From: Chloroflexota bacterium
GTDB taxonomy: Bacteria; Chloroflexota; Limnocylindria; Limnocylindrales; CSP1-4
DNA length: 8,358 bases
Assembly: GCA_016200675.1 (NCBI GenBank)
Contig: JACQEH010000208.1
Span: forward strand, 1 to 8,358
Direction of reading: 5' to 3'
The translations under genes were made by a program, and so were the position numbers. This document shows, one piece after another, positions 1 to 6,322 of the stretch. A model generated the notes under the pieces. It worked only from the letters and a program-made list of their open reading frames with translations, was not told where the DNA came from and searched no databases. How positions within the stretch are numbered: the first letter of the stretch is position 1; the number at the start of each line of letters is the position of its first letter.

Positions 1-222
1 CTCGGTGGCAACCACACTGGGGCCATCGCCTACAACATCGCCCACAACTGGTTCACGGGCGGGGTCGTGCTCGGGCTGGGGCTGGTGCTCTCGGTCCCGG
101 CCCTGGCCATGGCCGGGATCATCCTCGTCGCCCACGTGGGCATGGACCGCATCCTAGGCTATGGCCTGAAGTACCCGACGTCCTTTCAGGACACGCACCT
201 CGGGCGCATCGGACGGCGCTGA
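1..222 (+). CDS. DUF4260 family membrane protein, C-terminal part (5' end outside window)
   Basis: Frame 1 is open from the window edge to a TGA at 220-222 and gives 73 residues. A hydrophobic segment (roughly residues 20-45, rich in Val, Leu, Gly and Ala) looks like one or two membrane spans. It is followed by AHVGMDRILGYGLKYP and DTHLGRIG, which match the highly conserved C-terminal signature of DUF4260 proteins (small integral membrane proteins of about 120 residues). The N-terminal third to half is missing because the window begins inside the gene. The function of the family is unknown. The gene converges on the PPOX gene with only 28 nt between the two stops, and no clear terminator is visible there apart from short GC palindromes. 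Confidence 0.9.
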   Translation, partial: LGGNHTGAIAYNIAHNWFTGGVVLGLGLVLSVPALAMAGIILVAHVGMDRILGYGLKYPTSFQDTHLGRIGRR

Positions 223-250
223 GGGCTGGTCCCGGGCCGCGGGCCGCGCT

Positions 251-730
251 TCAGTCGTCCGGCGAGAGGTCGCCCCAGCGCTGGATCCGATCGATCGTGA
301 TCCGGATGATCGGCCGTGTCTCGAGGTCGTGGGTAGCGTACTGCGGGTACTTCAGCCGGAGCATCTCGAGGGCTGCGGCGTGCTCGGCCCGCTCGTGCGG
401 TTCGGGTTCGAGCAGGCGTCCCCGTCCAGTCAGGCGCACCCAGCCGAGGCGGGCCCAATCCTCGGACCAGCGATCCACGAGCAAAGTGGCCGAGGGCAGG
501 ACGAGGAGGTCGCGTACCCGTCCCAGCCCCCGTGGATCGAGCGACGCCTTGGGTTTCTCGTCGACCGGCGAGTAGACGACGGCCCGGCCGAGGTCGTCGG
601 CGGCGTCGGCGAGGACGAAGCAGACGGGCACGAGACGGGGTTCGCCATCGGGCCGGATCGTCGCCAGGACGGCCCGACGAGCGGAGGCGATGAAGGCCTG
701 CTCGGTCGCGGTCAGGATCGTGTCTTCCAT
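251..730 (-). CDS. TIGR03668-like PPOX-class F420-dependent oxidoreductase
   Basis: The protein has 159 residues and starts at ATG 730-728. It has the split beta-barrel layout of the flavin/deazaflavin oxidoreductase (PPOX-like) superfamily: an N-terminal strand pair RRAVLATIRPDG (18-29) followed by PRLVPVCFVL (31-40), the DEKPK motif (57-61) in a cofactor-facing loop, LLVDRWSEDWARLGWVRLTG (83-102), and a C-terminal IIRITIDRIQRW (141-152). This combination is characteristic of the TIGR03668 subfamily, which is associated with organisms that make coenzyme F420. A soluble cytoplasmic oxidoreductase is expected, but the substrate is not known. The gene is divergent from fdhD. A candidate -10 hexamer TAGTCT lies 6 nt upstream of the ATG and no Shine-Dalgarno is visible, so the transcript may be leaderless. 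Family assignment is firm; F420 rather than FMN or heme binding is inferred from the subfamily. Confidence 0.9.
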   Translation of the reverse strand: MEDTILTATEQAFIASARRAVLATIRPDGEPRLVPVCFVLADAADDLGRAVVYSPVDEKPKASLDPRGLGRVRDLLVLPSATLLVDRWSEDWARLGWVRLTGRGRLLEPEPHERAEHAAALEMLRLKYPQYATHDLETRPIIRITIDRIQRWGDLSPDD

Positions 731-736
731 GGCGCC

Positions 737-746
737 AGACTACACT
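737..746. promoter_or_regulatory. Overlapping divergent -10 elements for the PPOX gene and fdhD
   Basis: On the plus strand TACACT (741-746) lies 6 nt before the in-frame GTG at 753 of fdhD. On the minus strand TAGTCT (742-737) lies 6 nt before the ATG (730-728) of the PPOX gene. Both fit the TANNNT pattern of -10 elements, and the two hexamers share positions 741-742. At this spacing transcription would begin at or beside each start codon, giving leaderless mRNAs. Neither start has a Shine-Dalgarno, and no good -35 is visible in either direction. The positions are seen directly; the promoter role is inferred. Confidence 0.45.
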
Positions 747-752
747 CCGGCC

Positions 753-1622
753 GTGACGGCCCCACTCGATCCCACCCTGCCGGCGCGCCACCTGACGAGC
801 ACCAAGGTGGTCGCCGTTCGCGGTGCCGAGCTCGAGGTTCGGGACGACATCGTGGTCGGCGAGGAGCCCCTCGAGATCCGCGCGGCGGGCCCCCGCCAGG
901 AGCCGGTCGATGTGGCGGTCACGATGCGGACGCCCGGTTTCGAGGCCGACCTCGCGATCGGCTTCCTGACGACCGAGGGCCTCCTCGACGGCAACGAGAT
1001 CCTGGGCGTCGATGTCGGGGATCCGGGCTTCATGGCCGAGCCCGATGACGCCGTCCTGGTCCGCCTCGCCCGGCGGTTCGATCCGTCACGCGTCGCCGAG
1101 CGCCACTTCGTCGCGACCGCGTCGTGCGGCATCTGCGGCAAGGCCTCGATCGACGAGGTCGCCGTCCGGGCCGAGCCGTTGCCGAAGGGCCTGCCGGTCG
1201 TCGCCCGCTCGGTGATCCTGTCGCTGCCCGACCGTCTGCGGGGTGCCCAGGCCGCCTTCGAGCGGACCGGCGGCCTGCATGCGGCCGGCCTGTTCGAGAC
1301 CGACGGGCGCCTCGTGGCCGTTCGGGAGGACGTCGGACGCCACAACGCCCTCGACAAGGTCATCGGCTCGCGCGTCCATGCCCGGGAGCTGCCCCTCTGG
1401 GACCGCCTCCTGATGGTCTCCGGCCGGGTCAGCTTCGAGATCGTCCAGAAGGCCGCGGTGGCCGGCATCCCGATCATCTGCGCCGTGTCGGCGCCGTCGG
1501 ACCTCGCCATCCGGCTGGCCGACCGCCTGGGCGTGACGCTCGTCGGATTCCTCCGCGGCGACGGCTTCAACGTCTACGCCCACGACGTCCGGATCGACCT
1601 CCGCGACCTCATGGCCGGCTGA
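753..1622 (+). CDS. fdhD: Formate dehydrogenase accessory sulfurtransferase FdhD
   Basis: FdhD transfers sulfur from a cysteine desulfurase (IscS) to the Mo/W-bis-MGD cofactor, a step needed for active formate dehydrogenase. With the GTG start at 753 the protein has 289 residues, near the usual size. It shows the N-terminal EEPLEIR (37-43), MRTPGFEADLAIGFL (58-72), the essential CxxC in ASCGICGKASID (Cys125 and Cys128), a Gly-Gly-His segment RTGGLHAAGLF, and the conserved EDVGRHNALDKVIG. In-frame ATGs at 729 and 690 would add 8 or 21 residues of non-family sequence. I prefer 753 because a candidate -10 (TACACT) sits 6 nt before it; 729 cannot be excluded. The gene faces away from the formate dehydrogenase subunits but is about 0.8 kb from the nearest one, and its client is presumably the selenoprotein encoded at 8248-6323. 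Confidence 0.96.
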   Translation: MTAPLDPTLPARHLTSTKVVAVRGAELEVRDDIVVGEEPLEIRAAGPRQEPVDVAVTMRTPGFEADLAIGFLTTEGLLDGNEILGVDVGDPGFMAEPDDAVLVRLARRFDPSRVAERHFVATASCGICGKASIDEVAVRAEPLPKGLPVVARSVILSLPDRLRGAQAAFERTGGLHAAGLFETDGRLVAVREDVGRHNALDKVIGSRVHARELPLWDRLLMVSGRVSFEIVQKAAVAGIPIICAVSAPSDLAIRLADRLGVTLVGFLRGDGFNVYAHDVRIDLRDLMAG

Positions 1623-1630
1623 TCCGGCCG

Positions 1631-2209
1631 GTGTCAGCGCTCGACGACGCGCCCAAGGTCCAGTGCGAGGATCGCGCGTCGTGGCGGGCGTGGCTCGAGG
1701 CCAACCACGCGACCGCTCCTGGTGCCTGGCTCGTGACGTGGCGGGCCCGCTCGGGCCGGCCGGTGCTCGACTACGAGGCCGCGGTGGAGGAGGCGCTCTG
1801 CTTCGGGTGGGTGGACAGCACGGGTGGGCGCCTCGATGACGATCGCGGCAAGCTCTACTTCGCGCCACGGAAGGCGCGCAGCGCCTGGGCCGCCACGAAC
1901 AAGGCTCGGATCGAGCGGCTCATCGCCGACGGGTTGATGGCGCCCGCGGGCCTCGCCGCCATCGAGCGAGCCAAGGCGAACGGCTCGTGGACGGTGCTCG
2001 ACAGCGTCGAACGGATGGAGGTGCCGGCCGACCTAGCCGTGGCGCTCGACGCTCGGCCGCCGGCGGCCGCGAACTTCGCGGCCTTCCCGGCCGGTGCCCG
2101 GAAGCAGGTCCTCGCCTGGGTCGCCTTCGCCCAGCGAGCCGAGACGCGGGCGGCGCGCATCGCGCAGGTCGCCGAGGCGGCCGAACGGAACCAGCGGATC
2201 CGAGGCTGA
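1631..2209 (+). CDS. YdeI/OmpD-associated family protein
   Basis: The protein has 192 residues from a GTG at 1631, which is only 8 nt after the fdhD stop, so the two are probably cotranscribed. Features of the family are the EDRASWRAWLEANH segment (13-26), AVEEALCFGWVDS (51-63), KLYFAPRKARSAWAATNKARIERLI (74-98) and a C-terminal helical part, KQVLAWVAFAQRAETRAARI (158-177), which matches the OmdA domain (Pfam PF13376). Members are small soluble proteins of uncertain role; some are linked to resistance to polymyxin or bacteriocin-like stress. No functional link to formate dehydrogenase is evident. The frame stays open far upstream through fdhD, but that part is an antisense-free shadow of fdhD in another frame and is not coding. 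The start lacks an obvious Shine-Dalgarno, which suggests translational coupling to fdhD. Confidence 0.9.
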   Translation: MSALDDAPKVQCEDRASWRAWLEANHATAPGAWLVTWRARSGRPVLDYEAAVEEALCFGWVDSTGGRLDDDRGKLYFAPRKARSAWAATNKARIERLIADGLMAPAGLAAIERAKANGSWTVLDSVERMEVPADLAVALDARPPAAANFAAFPAGARKQVLAWVAFAQRAETRAARIAQVAEAAERNQRIRG

Positions 2210-2389
2210 CGCCATGTCGCGCCTTGCGTGGGGGGCGTGGATTCGTGCGGCGCATCATGCCGCGACCATAGAAGTAGGGCGCGACGCTCGTTTCACTGAC
2301 CGCTGCGCACCGAATCCTGCTCCGACCCCGAAACCGAGCCGTCGTCCACGCCGCCGCGCACGATTCATTGACCGTGGGTCACGATTGAG

Positions 2390-2407
2390 CCGGGCGGGCA
2401 CGCCCGG
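2390..2407. terminator. GC-rich hairpin in the convergent gap (possible bidirectional terminator)
   Basis: The 229-nt gap between the stops at 2209 and 2439 holds a perfect 7-bp inverted repeat, CCGGGCG and CGCCCGG, around a GGCA loop. Its position between two convergent genes fits a terminator, but there is no T-tract on either side, so a Rho-independent mechanism is doubtful. A weaker 5-bp hairpin (GCGGC/GCCGC) lies near 2248-2265. I see no gene in the gap. Confidence 0.35.
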
Positions 2408-2438
2408 TAGGCGCGCCGCGCGCGCCCGGCACCGACCC

Positions 2439-3503
2439 TCAGCCGCGTCGGCGTTCGTTCGTGAACTCGAAGCCGAAGCGGCCCTTGATGCAGAGATGGC
2501 CCTCGGTGACCGAGGAATCCATGGGCGACGTGACCTTCACGATCGTGTTGTCCTGGACGTGCAGGTCGAGGGCGCAACCCACGCCGCAATACGGGCAGAT
2601 CGTCGAGGTCGTCGTCTGGGCCGCCTCGTCCCAGGTGCCGGCCTCGCGCATCTCGTGCTCCGAGCGGAACATCAGGGCACCGGTCGGGCAGACGCCGATG
2701 CAGTTGCCGCAGTAGACGCACGCGGAATCGGGCAGGGGCGTCGCCCATTCGGTCGAGATCCGGGCATCGAAGCCGCGACCGGCCACGGCGATCGCGAACG
2801 TGTTCTGGGCGTCCTCGCCGCAGGCCTCGACGCACTTGTAGCAGAGGATGCACTTCGAGTAGTCGCGGACGTAAAGGTTGTTGTCGACCTTCACGGGCTG
2901 CGCGACCGTCGCCGCCTGCGCGGCCTCGGCATCGGCCGGGGCGTGATGGTGACCGGCCGCGTGGGCGTCGCGTGTTCCCGCCTCAGCCGCCGCGGCCGGA
3001 GCCCCGAACCGCCCGGCATCCGCCCCGTACCGCTCCATCCAACGGGCGAGGTCGCCGTCCGGCTCCCGCTCGCCCGCCAGCGACAGGTCCACCGATGAGC
3101 CCAGGAATTCCAGGACGAGCTTCCGCGAATGGCGAACGCGCTCCGATTCCGTCTGGATCTCCATGCCCGCCTCGACCTTGCGAGAACAGGCCGGGACGAG
3201 GACCCGGGACCCCGTGACCTCGACCACGCAGACCCGGCAGACGTTGACCGGGGCCAGGTTCTCGAGGTAGCAGAGCGTCGGCAGGTCCAGGCCCTGGGCC
3301 CGGGCGGCCTCCAGGATCGTGGTACCCATCGGAACCGTAACCTCGACGCCGTCGATGGTGAGCGTGACGGGCGCCGGCACCGTCACGGCCGGGGCCTCGG
3401 GTGTGTGCGTGGCCCGGGCGGGCGGCGTCGTGAAGATGGCCTCGATGCGCGGCGACATCGGCGGCGCGGGGACCCGGACGGTCGGCTGGTGCTCGGCGGT
3501 CAC
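2439..3503 (-). CDS. Formate dehydrogenase Fe-S subunit: detached N-terminal part of the alpha subunit
   Basis: The protein has 354 residues and a GTG start overlapping the preceding stop as GTGA. Domains in order: a [2Fe-2S] ferredoxin fold (about 45-120; Cys78, Cys89, Cys92, Cys106), a helical segment (121-168), an Ala/His-rich linker with GHHHAP near 184-189, two [4Fe-4S] ferredoxin motifs (Cys218/221/224/228 and Cys262/265/268/272), and a MopB [4Fe-4S] domain (Cys303, Cys306, Cys310, Cys338 with the CIKG lysine). It ends 16 residues after Cys338, just where the Mo-cofactor domain begins in full-length FdhA. It would carry electrons from the catalytic subunit to the NuoE-NuoF diaphorase in the cytoplasm. 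The His-Cys [4Fe-4S] site usual in NuoG/FdsA-type N-termini is absent: there is no Cys between 106 and 218. The domain reading is secure; the pairing with the 8248-6323 product is inferred from the exact complementarity of the two parts. Confidence 0.93.
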   Translation of the reverse strand: MTAEHQPTVRVPAPPMSPRIEAIFTTPPARATHTPEAPAVTVPAPVTLTIDGVEVTVPMGTTILEAARAQGLDLPTLCYLENLAPVNVCRVCVVEVTGSRVLVPACSRKVEAGMEIQTESERVRHSRKLVLEFLGSSVDLSLAGEREPDGDLARWMERYGADAGRFGAPAAAAEAGTRDAHAAGHHHAPADAEAAQAATVAQPVKVDNNLYVRDYSKCILCYKCVEACGEDAQNTFAIAVAGRGFDARISTEWATPLPDSACVYCGNCIGVCPTGALMFRSEHEMREAGTWDEAAQTTTSTICPYCGVGCALDLHVQDNTIVKVTSPMDSSVTEGHLCIKGRFGFEFTNERRRG

Positions 3504-5401
3504 CGGCCCACCAGCTCCGGCTGCCGGAAGGCCGACTCGATCGCCGAGCTGGCCGTCTGTCCGAGACCGCAGATGCTGGCATCCCGCATCGCCCGGCCGA
3601 TCTCGCCCAGCAGGGCCAGCTCCTCGGCGCGCGAACGGACCTCGACCCCGTCAGCAAGGCGGGCCAGCTGCTCCTCCTGCCGGACGGTCCCGACCCGGCA
3701 GGGGACGCACTGGCCGCAGGACTCGTCGCGGAAGAACGCGGCGATGCGGCGGAGGGCGCCGACCATGTCGGCGGTCTCGTCGAAGACCATGACGACGCCC
3801 GACCCGAGCGTCGCGCCGATGGCCCGCGTCCCCTCGAACGTCAACGGGACGTCGAGCGCGTCCGTCCCGACGAAGACCCCGGCCGCCCCGCCCAGGAGGA
3901 CGGCTCGGATCGCGCGCCCGCCGGGAACGCCACCACCGAGCGTGAGCAGCTCCCGGAGCGTCGTCCCGAAGGGGACCTCATAGACGCCGGGCCGGACCAC
4001 GTTGCCCGACAGGCAGAAGAGCTTCGGTCCGGTGGAGCCCTCGGTGCCGAGGGTCGCGTAGCGCGCCCCGCCGCCGCGCCCGTCCCCGTCGCCGAGGATG
4101 AGCAGCACGTTGACGAGCGTCTCGACGTTGTTGACCGCGGTCGGGGCGCCGAAAAGGCCGACCTCCACGGGGAAGGGTGGCTTGTTGCGCGGCTCGCCGC
4201 GCCGGCCCTCGATCGACTCGAAAAGGGCCGTCTCCTCGCCGCAGATGTACGCACCGGCCCCGCGCCGGATCTCGATGTCGAACGACCAGCCCGAGCCGGC
4301 GACGTCCGGGCCAAGGTAGCCGGCCGCCCGGGCCGCGCCGATCGCCGTCGACAGGCGGGACTCGGCGAGGGGGTACTCGCCACGGATGTAGAGGTACCCG
4401 CGGGCGGCCCCCGTGGCGAAGCCCTCGATCGTCATCGCCTCGACGAGCCCGAACGGGTCGGCCTCCATCAAGATGCGGTCCTTGAACGTGCCGGGCTCCG
4501 ACTCGTCGGCATTGCACACGACGTAGTGGGGCTGGGCGGATTGCGCCCGTACGGCGGCCCACTTGCGGCCGGTCGGAAAGGCCGCGCCGCCGCGGCCGAC
4601 GAGCTTCGCGGCCGAGATCTCGGCGATCGTCGCCTCCGGGCCCATGGCCAGCGCATTGGCGAGCGCGCGATAGCCGCCGTTGGCAAGGTAGTCGTCGAGC
4701 GAGCCGGGATCGACGACGCCGACCCGCGCCAGGAGGCGGAGCCCCGCCGACCCGGCCTGTGGCACGGATGCCGTGATCGCGGCCGGCACGGGTCGCGCGC
4801 CGCCTGGCACCCCTCCGCCGGCGCCGAGCGCGCCTTCAAGTCGTCCCACGATCCCGGCGACGTCGACCGGCGCGAGCTCGTCACGGACCGGCTCCGCCCC
4901 GGCGACCGTGACCAGCGCCGCAGGCGCCTGCTCGCAGCGCCCGAGGCACGGGCTGCGGAGCCAGGTCATCGTCGCGTCGCGGGCCGGGGCGCCGGCCGGG
5001 CCGAGCGCCCGCTCGAGATCCTCGCAGACCCCTTCCGCCCCGGCCAGCCGGCAGGCGATGTCGTCGCAGACATGGGCCACGGCGGCCGGGCGCGGGGTCG
5101 TGGCCAGGAGGGCGTAGAAGGTCGCCACGCCATACGCCTCGGCGGGCGGCACGGACAGCCGCCGGCAGACGTAGTTGAGTCCCGGCTGGCTGATCCGCCC
5201 GACGCGATCCTGGAGGGCGTTGAGGGCCGGCAGGAGCTGGTCGCGCCGGCTGCGAGCCTCGTGGCCGCCGCGGGCGACGTGGCCGTCGGTTCGCGAATCG
5301 CGTCCTCCGCCGGACCAGCCCGACTCGGCCGGACCGAGGACGGCGTCGACAGCGTCGCGTTCGACCGGGGACGCGAGGGGCCCGATCACGTGGAGGTCCA
5401 T
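3500..5401 (-). CDS. NuoE-NuoF fusion: NADH-linked diaphorase subunit of formate dehydrogenase (FdsG-FdsB-like)
   Basis: The protein has 633 residues from ATG 5401-5399. Residues about 50-190 are a NuoE-type thioredoxin-fold domain with the four [2Fe-2S] ligands HVCDDIAC (Cys112, Cys117) and SPCLGRC (Cys152, Cys156). Residues about 235-633 are NuoF: the FMN/NADH glycine-rich loop GRGGAAFPTGRKW (269-281), NADESEPGTFKDR (297-309), the NAD-binding GAGAYICGEETAL (381-393), and the [4Fe-4S] ligands Cys562, Cys565, Cys568 and Cys611. It should pass electrons between FMN/NAD(H) and the Fe-S subunit encoded directly downstream with a 4-nt GTGA overlap. In FdsG/FdsB of NAD-dependent formate dehydrogenases these are separate chains; HoxF of NAD-reducing hydrogenase is a comparable fusion. 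No other complex I genes are present, so a formate dehydrogenase role is favoured over respiration. No C-terminal ferredoxin extension is present. A CTACACTC element lies just upstream of the ATG. Confidence 0.95.
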   Translation of the reverse strand: MDLHVIGPLASPVERDAVDAVLGPAESGWSGGGRDSRTDGHVARGGHEARSRRDQLLPALNALQDRVGRISQPGLNYVCRRLSVPPAEAYGVATFYALLATTPRPAAVAHVCDDIACRLAGAEGVCEDLERALGPAGAPARDATMTWLRSPCLGRCEQAPAALVTVAGAEPVRDELAPVDVAGIVGRLEGALGAGGGVPGGARPVPAAITASVPQAGSAGLRLLARVGVVDPGSLDDYLANGGYRALANALAMGPEATIAEISAAKLVGRGGAAFPTGRKWAAVRAQSAQPHYVVCNADESEPGTFKDRILMEADPFGLVEAMTIEGFATGAARGYLYIRGEYPLAESRLSTAIGAARAAGYLGPDVAGSGWSFDIEIRRGAGAYICGEETALFESIEGRRGEPRNKPPFPVEVGLFGAPTAVNNVETLVNVLLILGDGDGRGGGARYATLGTEGSTGPKLFCLSGNVVRPGVYEVPFGTTLRELLTLGGGVPGGRAIRAVLLGGAAGVFVGTDALDVPLTFEGTRAIGATLGSGVVMVFDETADMVGALRRIAAFFRDESCGQCVPCRVGTVRQEEQLARLADGVEVRSRAEELALLGEIGRAMRDASICGLGQTASSAIESAFRQPELVGR

Positions 5402-5409
5402 GCGCCCCG

Positions 5410-5415
5410 AGTGTA
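5410..5415 (-). promoter_or_regulatory. Candidate -10 element (TACACT) of the NuoE-NuoF / Fe-S operon
   Basis: On the minus strand TACACT ends 8 nt before the ATG of the NuoE-NuoF gene. It sits in the octamer CTACACTC, which also occurs upstream of fdhD and of fdhF. The spacing implies a leaderless or very short-leader transcript. The expected -35 region overlaps the cold-shock terminator hairpin and does not resemble TTGACA. The promoter role is inferred from position and recurrence. Confidence 0.45.
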
Positions 5416-5433
5416 GCCCGCGGACCCGGGAAT

Positions 5434-5466
5434 CGAATGGCCCCCGGACGAGCCGGGGGCCATTCG
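5434..5466 (-). terminator. Strong hairpin terminator of the cold-shock gene
   Basis: A perfect 14-bp inverted repeat, CGAATGGCCCCCGG (5434-5447) and CCGGGGGCCATTCG (5453-5466), encloses a 5-nt loop. It starts 18 nt beyond the cold-shock stop on the minus strand. Only a short ATT follows instead of a full U-tract, but the stem is very stable. It separates the cold-shock transcript from the NuoE-NuoF operon. Confidence 0.8.
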
Positions 5467-5483
5467 TTGCGAAGATCGGGCAG

Positions 5484-5696
5484 TTACGCCTGGTCAGCCG
5501 CCTGGACGTTCGTCGCGCGCGGGCCCTTGGGGCTCGCCTGGACGTCGAACTTCACCGTCTCGCCGCCGTTGAGGCGATCGAAGCTGAGCGGTGCCTGGAG
5601 CGAGTCGCGATGGAAGAAGTATTCCTTCCCGTCCTCGGCGGCGATGAAGCCGAAACCGCGGTCGGCGACGACCTTCTTGATGTTTCCTGTGGTCAC
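5484..5696 (-). CDS. Cold-shock domain protein (CspA family)
   Basis: The protein has 70 residues and a single cold-shock OB-fold domain. RNP1 is RGFGFI (13-18) and RNP2 is EYFFHR (25-30), with the usual hydrophobic and basic face for single-stranded RNA/DNA binding; the tail PKGPRATNV (56-64) is also typical. It would act as an RNA chaperone in the cytoplasm. The start is GTG (5696-5694) giving MTTGNIKK; there is no in-frame ATG upstream. The upstream AGGGG, 5 nt from the GTG, is a modest ribosome-binding site. The gene has its own structured leader and terminator, so it appears to be a single-gene unit that happens to sit between parts of the formate dehydrogenase locus. Family assignment is firm. 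Confidence 0.96.
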   Translation of the reverse strand: MTTGNIKKVVADRGFGFIAAEDGKEYFFHRDSLQAPLSFDRLNGGETVKFDVQASPKGPRATNVQAADQA

Positions 5697-5712
5697 GATG
5701 ACCCCTATCTGT

Positions 5713-5752
5713 CTTCTCGAACCGATCTGCGGCGCACGGCCCGTTCGAGAAG
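5713..5752 (-). promoter_or_regulatory. Leader hairpin upstream of the cold-shock gene (10-bp stem)
   Basis: CTTCTCGAAC (5713-5722) and GTTCGAGAAG (5743-5752) form a perfect 10-bp inverted repeat around a 20-nt loop. Its downstream arm ends 16 nt before the GTG, directly ahead of the AGGGG ribosome-binding site. No U-tract follows, so a terminator of the upstream GYD gene is less likely than a 5' UTR structure of the cold-shock mRNA. A temperature-responsive leader is an inference by analogy with other csp mRNAs. Confidence 0.55.
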
Positions 5753-5773
5753 CAGGTCGACCACGCGAAGCAC

Positions 5774-5790
5774 TGTCGCGTACTGCGACA
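5774..5790 (-). repeat. Second small hairpin in the cold-shock upstream region
   Basis: TGTCGC (5774-5779) and GCGACA (5785-5790) form a perfect 6-bp inverted repeat with a 5-nt loop (GTACT). It lies in the 165-nt gap between the GYD and cold-shock genes. A TANNNT-like TACGCT on the minus strand lies about 10 nt further upstream (around 5800) and could be the -10, which would place both hairpins in a leader of about 90-100 nt. An operator is the alternative. Confidence 0.35.
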
Positions 5791-5861
5791 ACCGGCTAAG
5801 CGTACGCCCGATCCCGATTCGATGGGCTGCCGGGCCCCTGAGGCTCCAGGATCGTGCGCGG

Positions 5862-6182
5862 TCAGCTTCCTGGGGCGCGGTACTGCACGCCGATCCCCCG
5901 TGCCTCGTCGACCTCAGCCGCCGTCAGGAGGACGGTCGTCGAGACGCCGGCGGCGCCGCTCGCTGAAACGCTCGTTGCGATCGCGGCCGCGGCCGCGTTG
6001 CTTGGCAGGTCGGCGATCAGCACGAAGTCGTCATCCCCGAAGGCCCAGTAACACGTCTCGACCCGCCCGCCGACGCTGGCGGTAACGGCATCCATGGCCT
6101 TGACTCGATTGGCGGCTCCCTCTTTCAGGACGCCCTGGATGCCTGCCTGAGTGTAGTGGGCGCGGAACAGGAAGTGGGCCAT
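5862..6182 (-). CDS. GYD domain-containing protein
   Basis: The protein has 106 residues, starting MAHFLFRAHYTQAGIQGVLKEG. The N-terminal beta strand and TQAGIQGV helix start, a central GRVETCYWAFGDDDFVLIAD, and a C-terminal region ending in STTVLLTAAEVDEA match the GYD family (Pfam PF08734), which has a ferredoxin-like dimeric alpha/beta fold and no defined function. The frame opens 34 codons further upstream, but I choose the ATG at 6182-6180 because GGAGG (6194-6190) lies 7 nt ahead and the family homology begins there. It lies 140 nt downstream of fdhF in the same direction, with a possible promoter of its own (TTGACG at 6265-6260, 17 nt, then GACGAT at 6242-6237). Any role in formate metabolism is not evident. 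Confidence 0.9.
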   Translation of the reverse strand: MAHFLFRAHYTQAGIQGVLKEGAANRVKAMDAVTASVGGRVETCYWAFGDDDFVLIADLPSNAAAAAIATSVSASGAAGVSTTVLLTAAEVDEARGIGVQYRAPGS

Positions 6183-6189
6183 CACCGAT

Positions 6190-6194
6190 CCTCC
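6190..6194 (-). promoter_or_regulatory. Ribosome-binding site deciding the GYD gene start
   Basis: GGAGG on the minus strand, 7 nt before ATG 6182-6180. It supports this start over the upstream ones in the same frame, none of which has a comparable site. Confidence 0.75.
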
Positions 6195-6236
6195 ATGGAC
6201 GCCCCGGGTCATCAATCGCCCGGCTGGCGGGTGAGC

Positions 6237-6265
6237 ATCGTCGCCGCGCGCCGCGTCCGCGTCAA
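6237..6265 (-). promoter_or_regulatory. Possible promoter of the GYD gene
   Basis: TTGACG (6265-6260) is a five-of-six match to a -35, followed after 17 nt by GACGAT (6242-6237), a poor -10. It lies in the 140-nt gap between fdhF and the GYD gene, so the GYD gene could be transcribed independently. Weak, because the -10 matches at only three positions. Confidence 0.25.
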
Positions 6266-6322
6266 CGGTGGTGCGAGCGCTCAACGGCCGGGCTCACCTC
6301 CCCAACGGGCGGGATCGGGCGC

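Noticed and set aside
1124..2209. A single 361-residue protein joining part of the fdhD region to the YdeI-family domain
   Set aside because: Residues before the GTG at 1631 are Arg/Pro/Gly-rich out-of-frame sequence of fdhD; both fdhD and the YdeI-family gene are complete without it.
5713..5752. Rho-independent terminator for the GYD gene
   Set aside because: The loop is 20 nt and no U-tract follows; its place next to the cold-shock ribosome-binding site fits a leader element better, though a terminator is not excluded.
6230..6298. Inverted repeat GGTGAGC / GCTCACC between fdhF and the GYD gene
   Set aside because: The 7-bp arms are 55 nt apart in GC-rich DNA, with mismatches on both sides; it is easily explained by chance.
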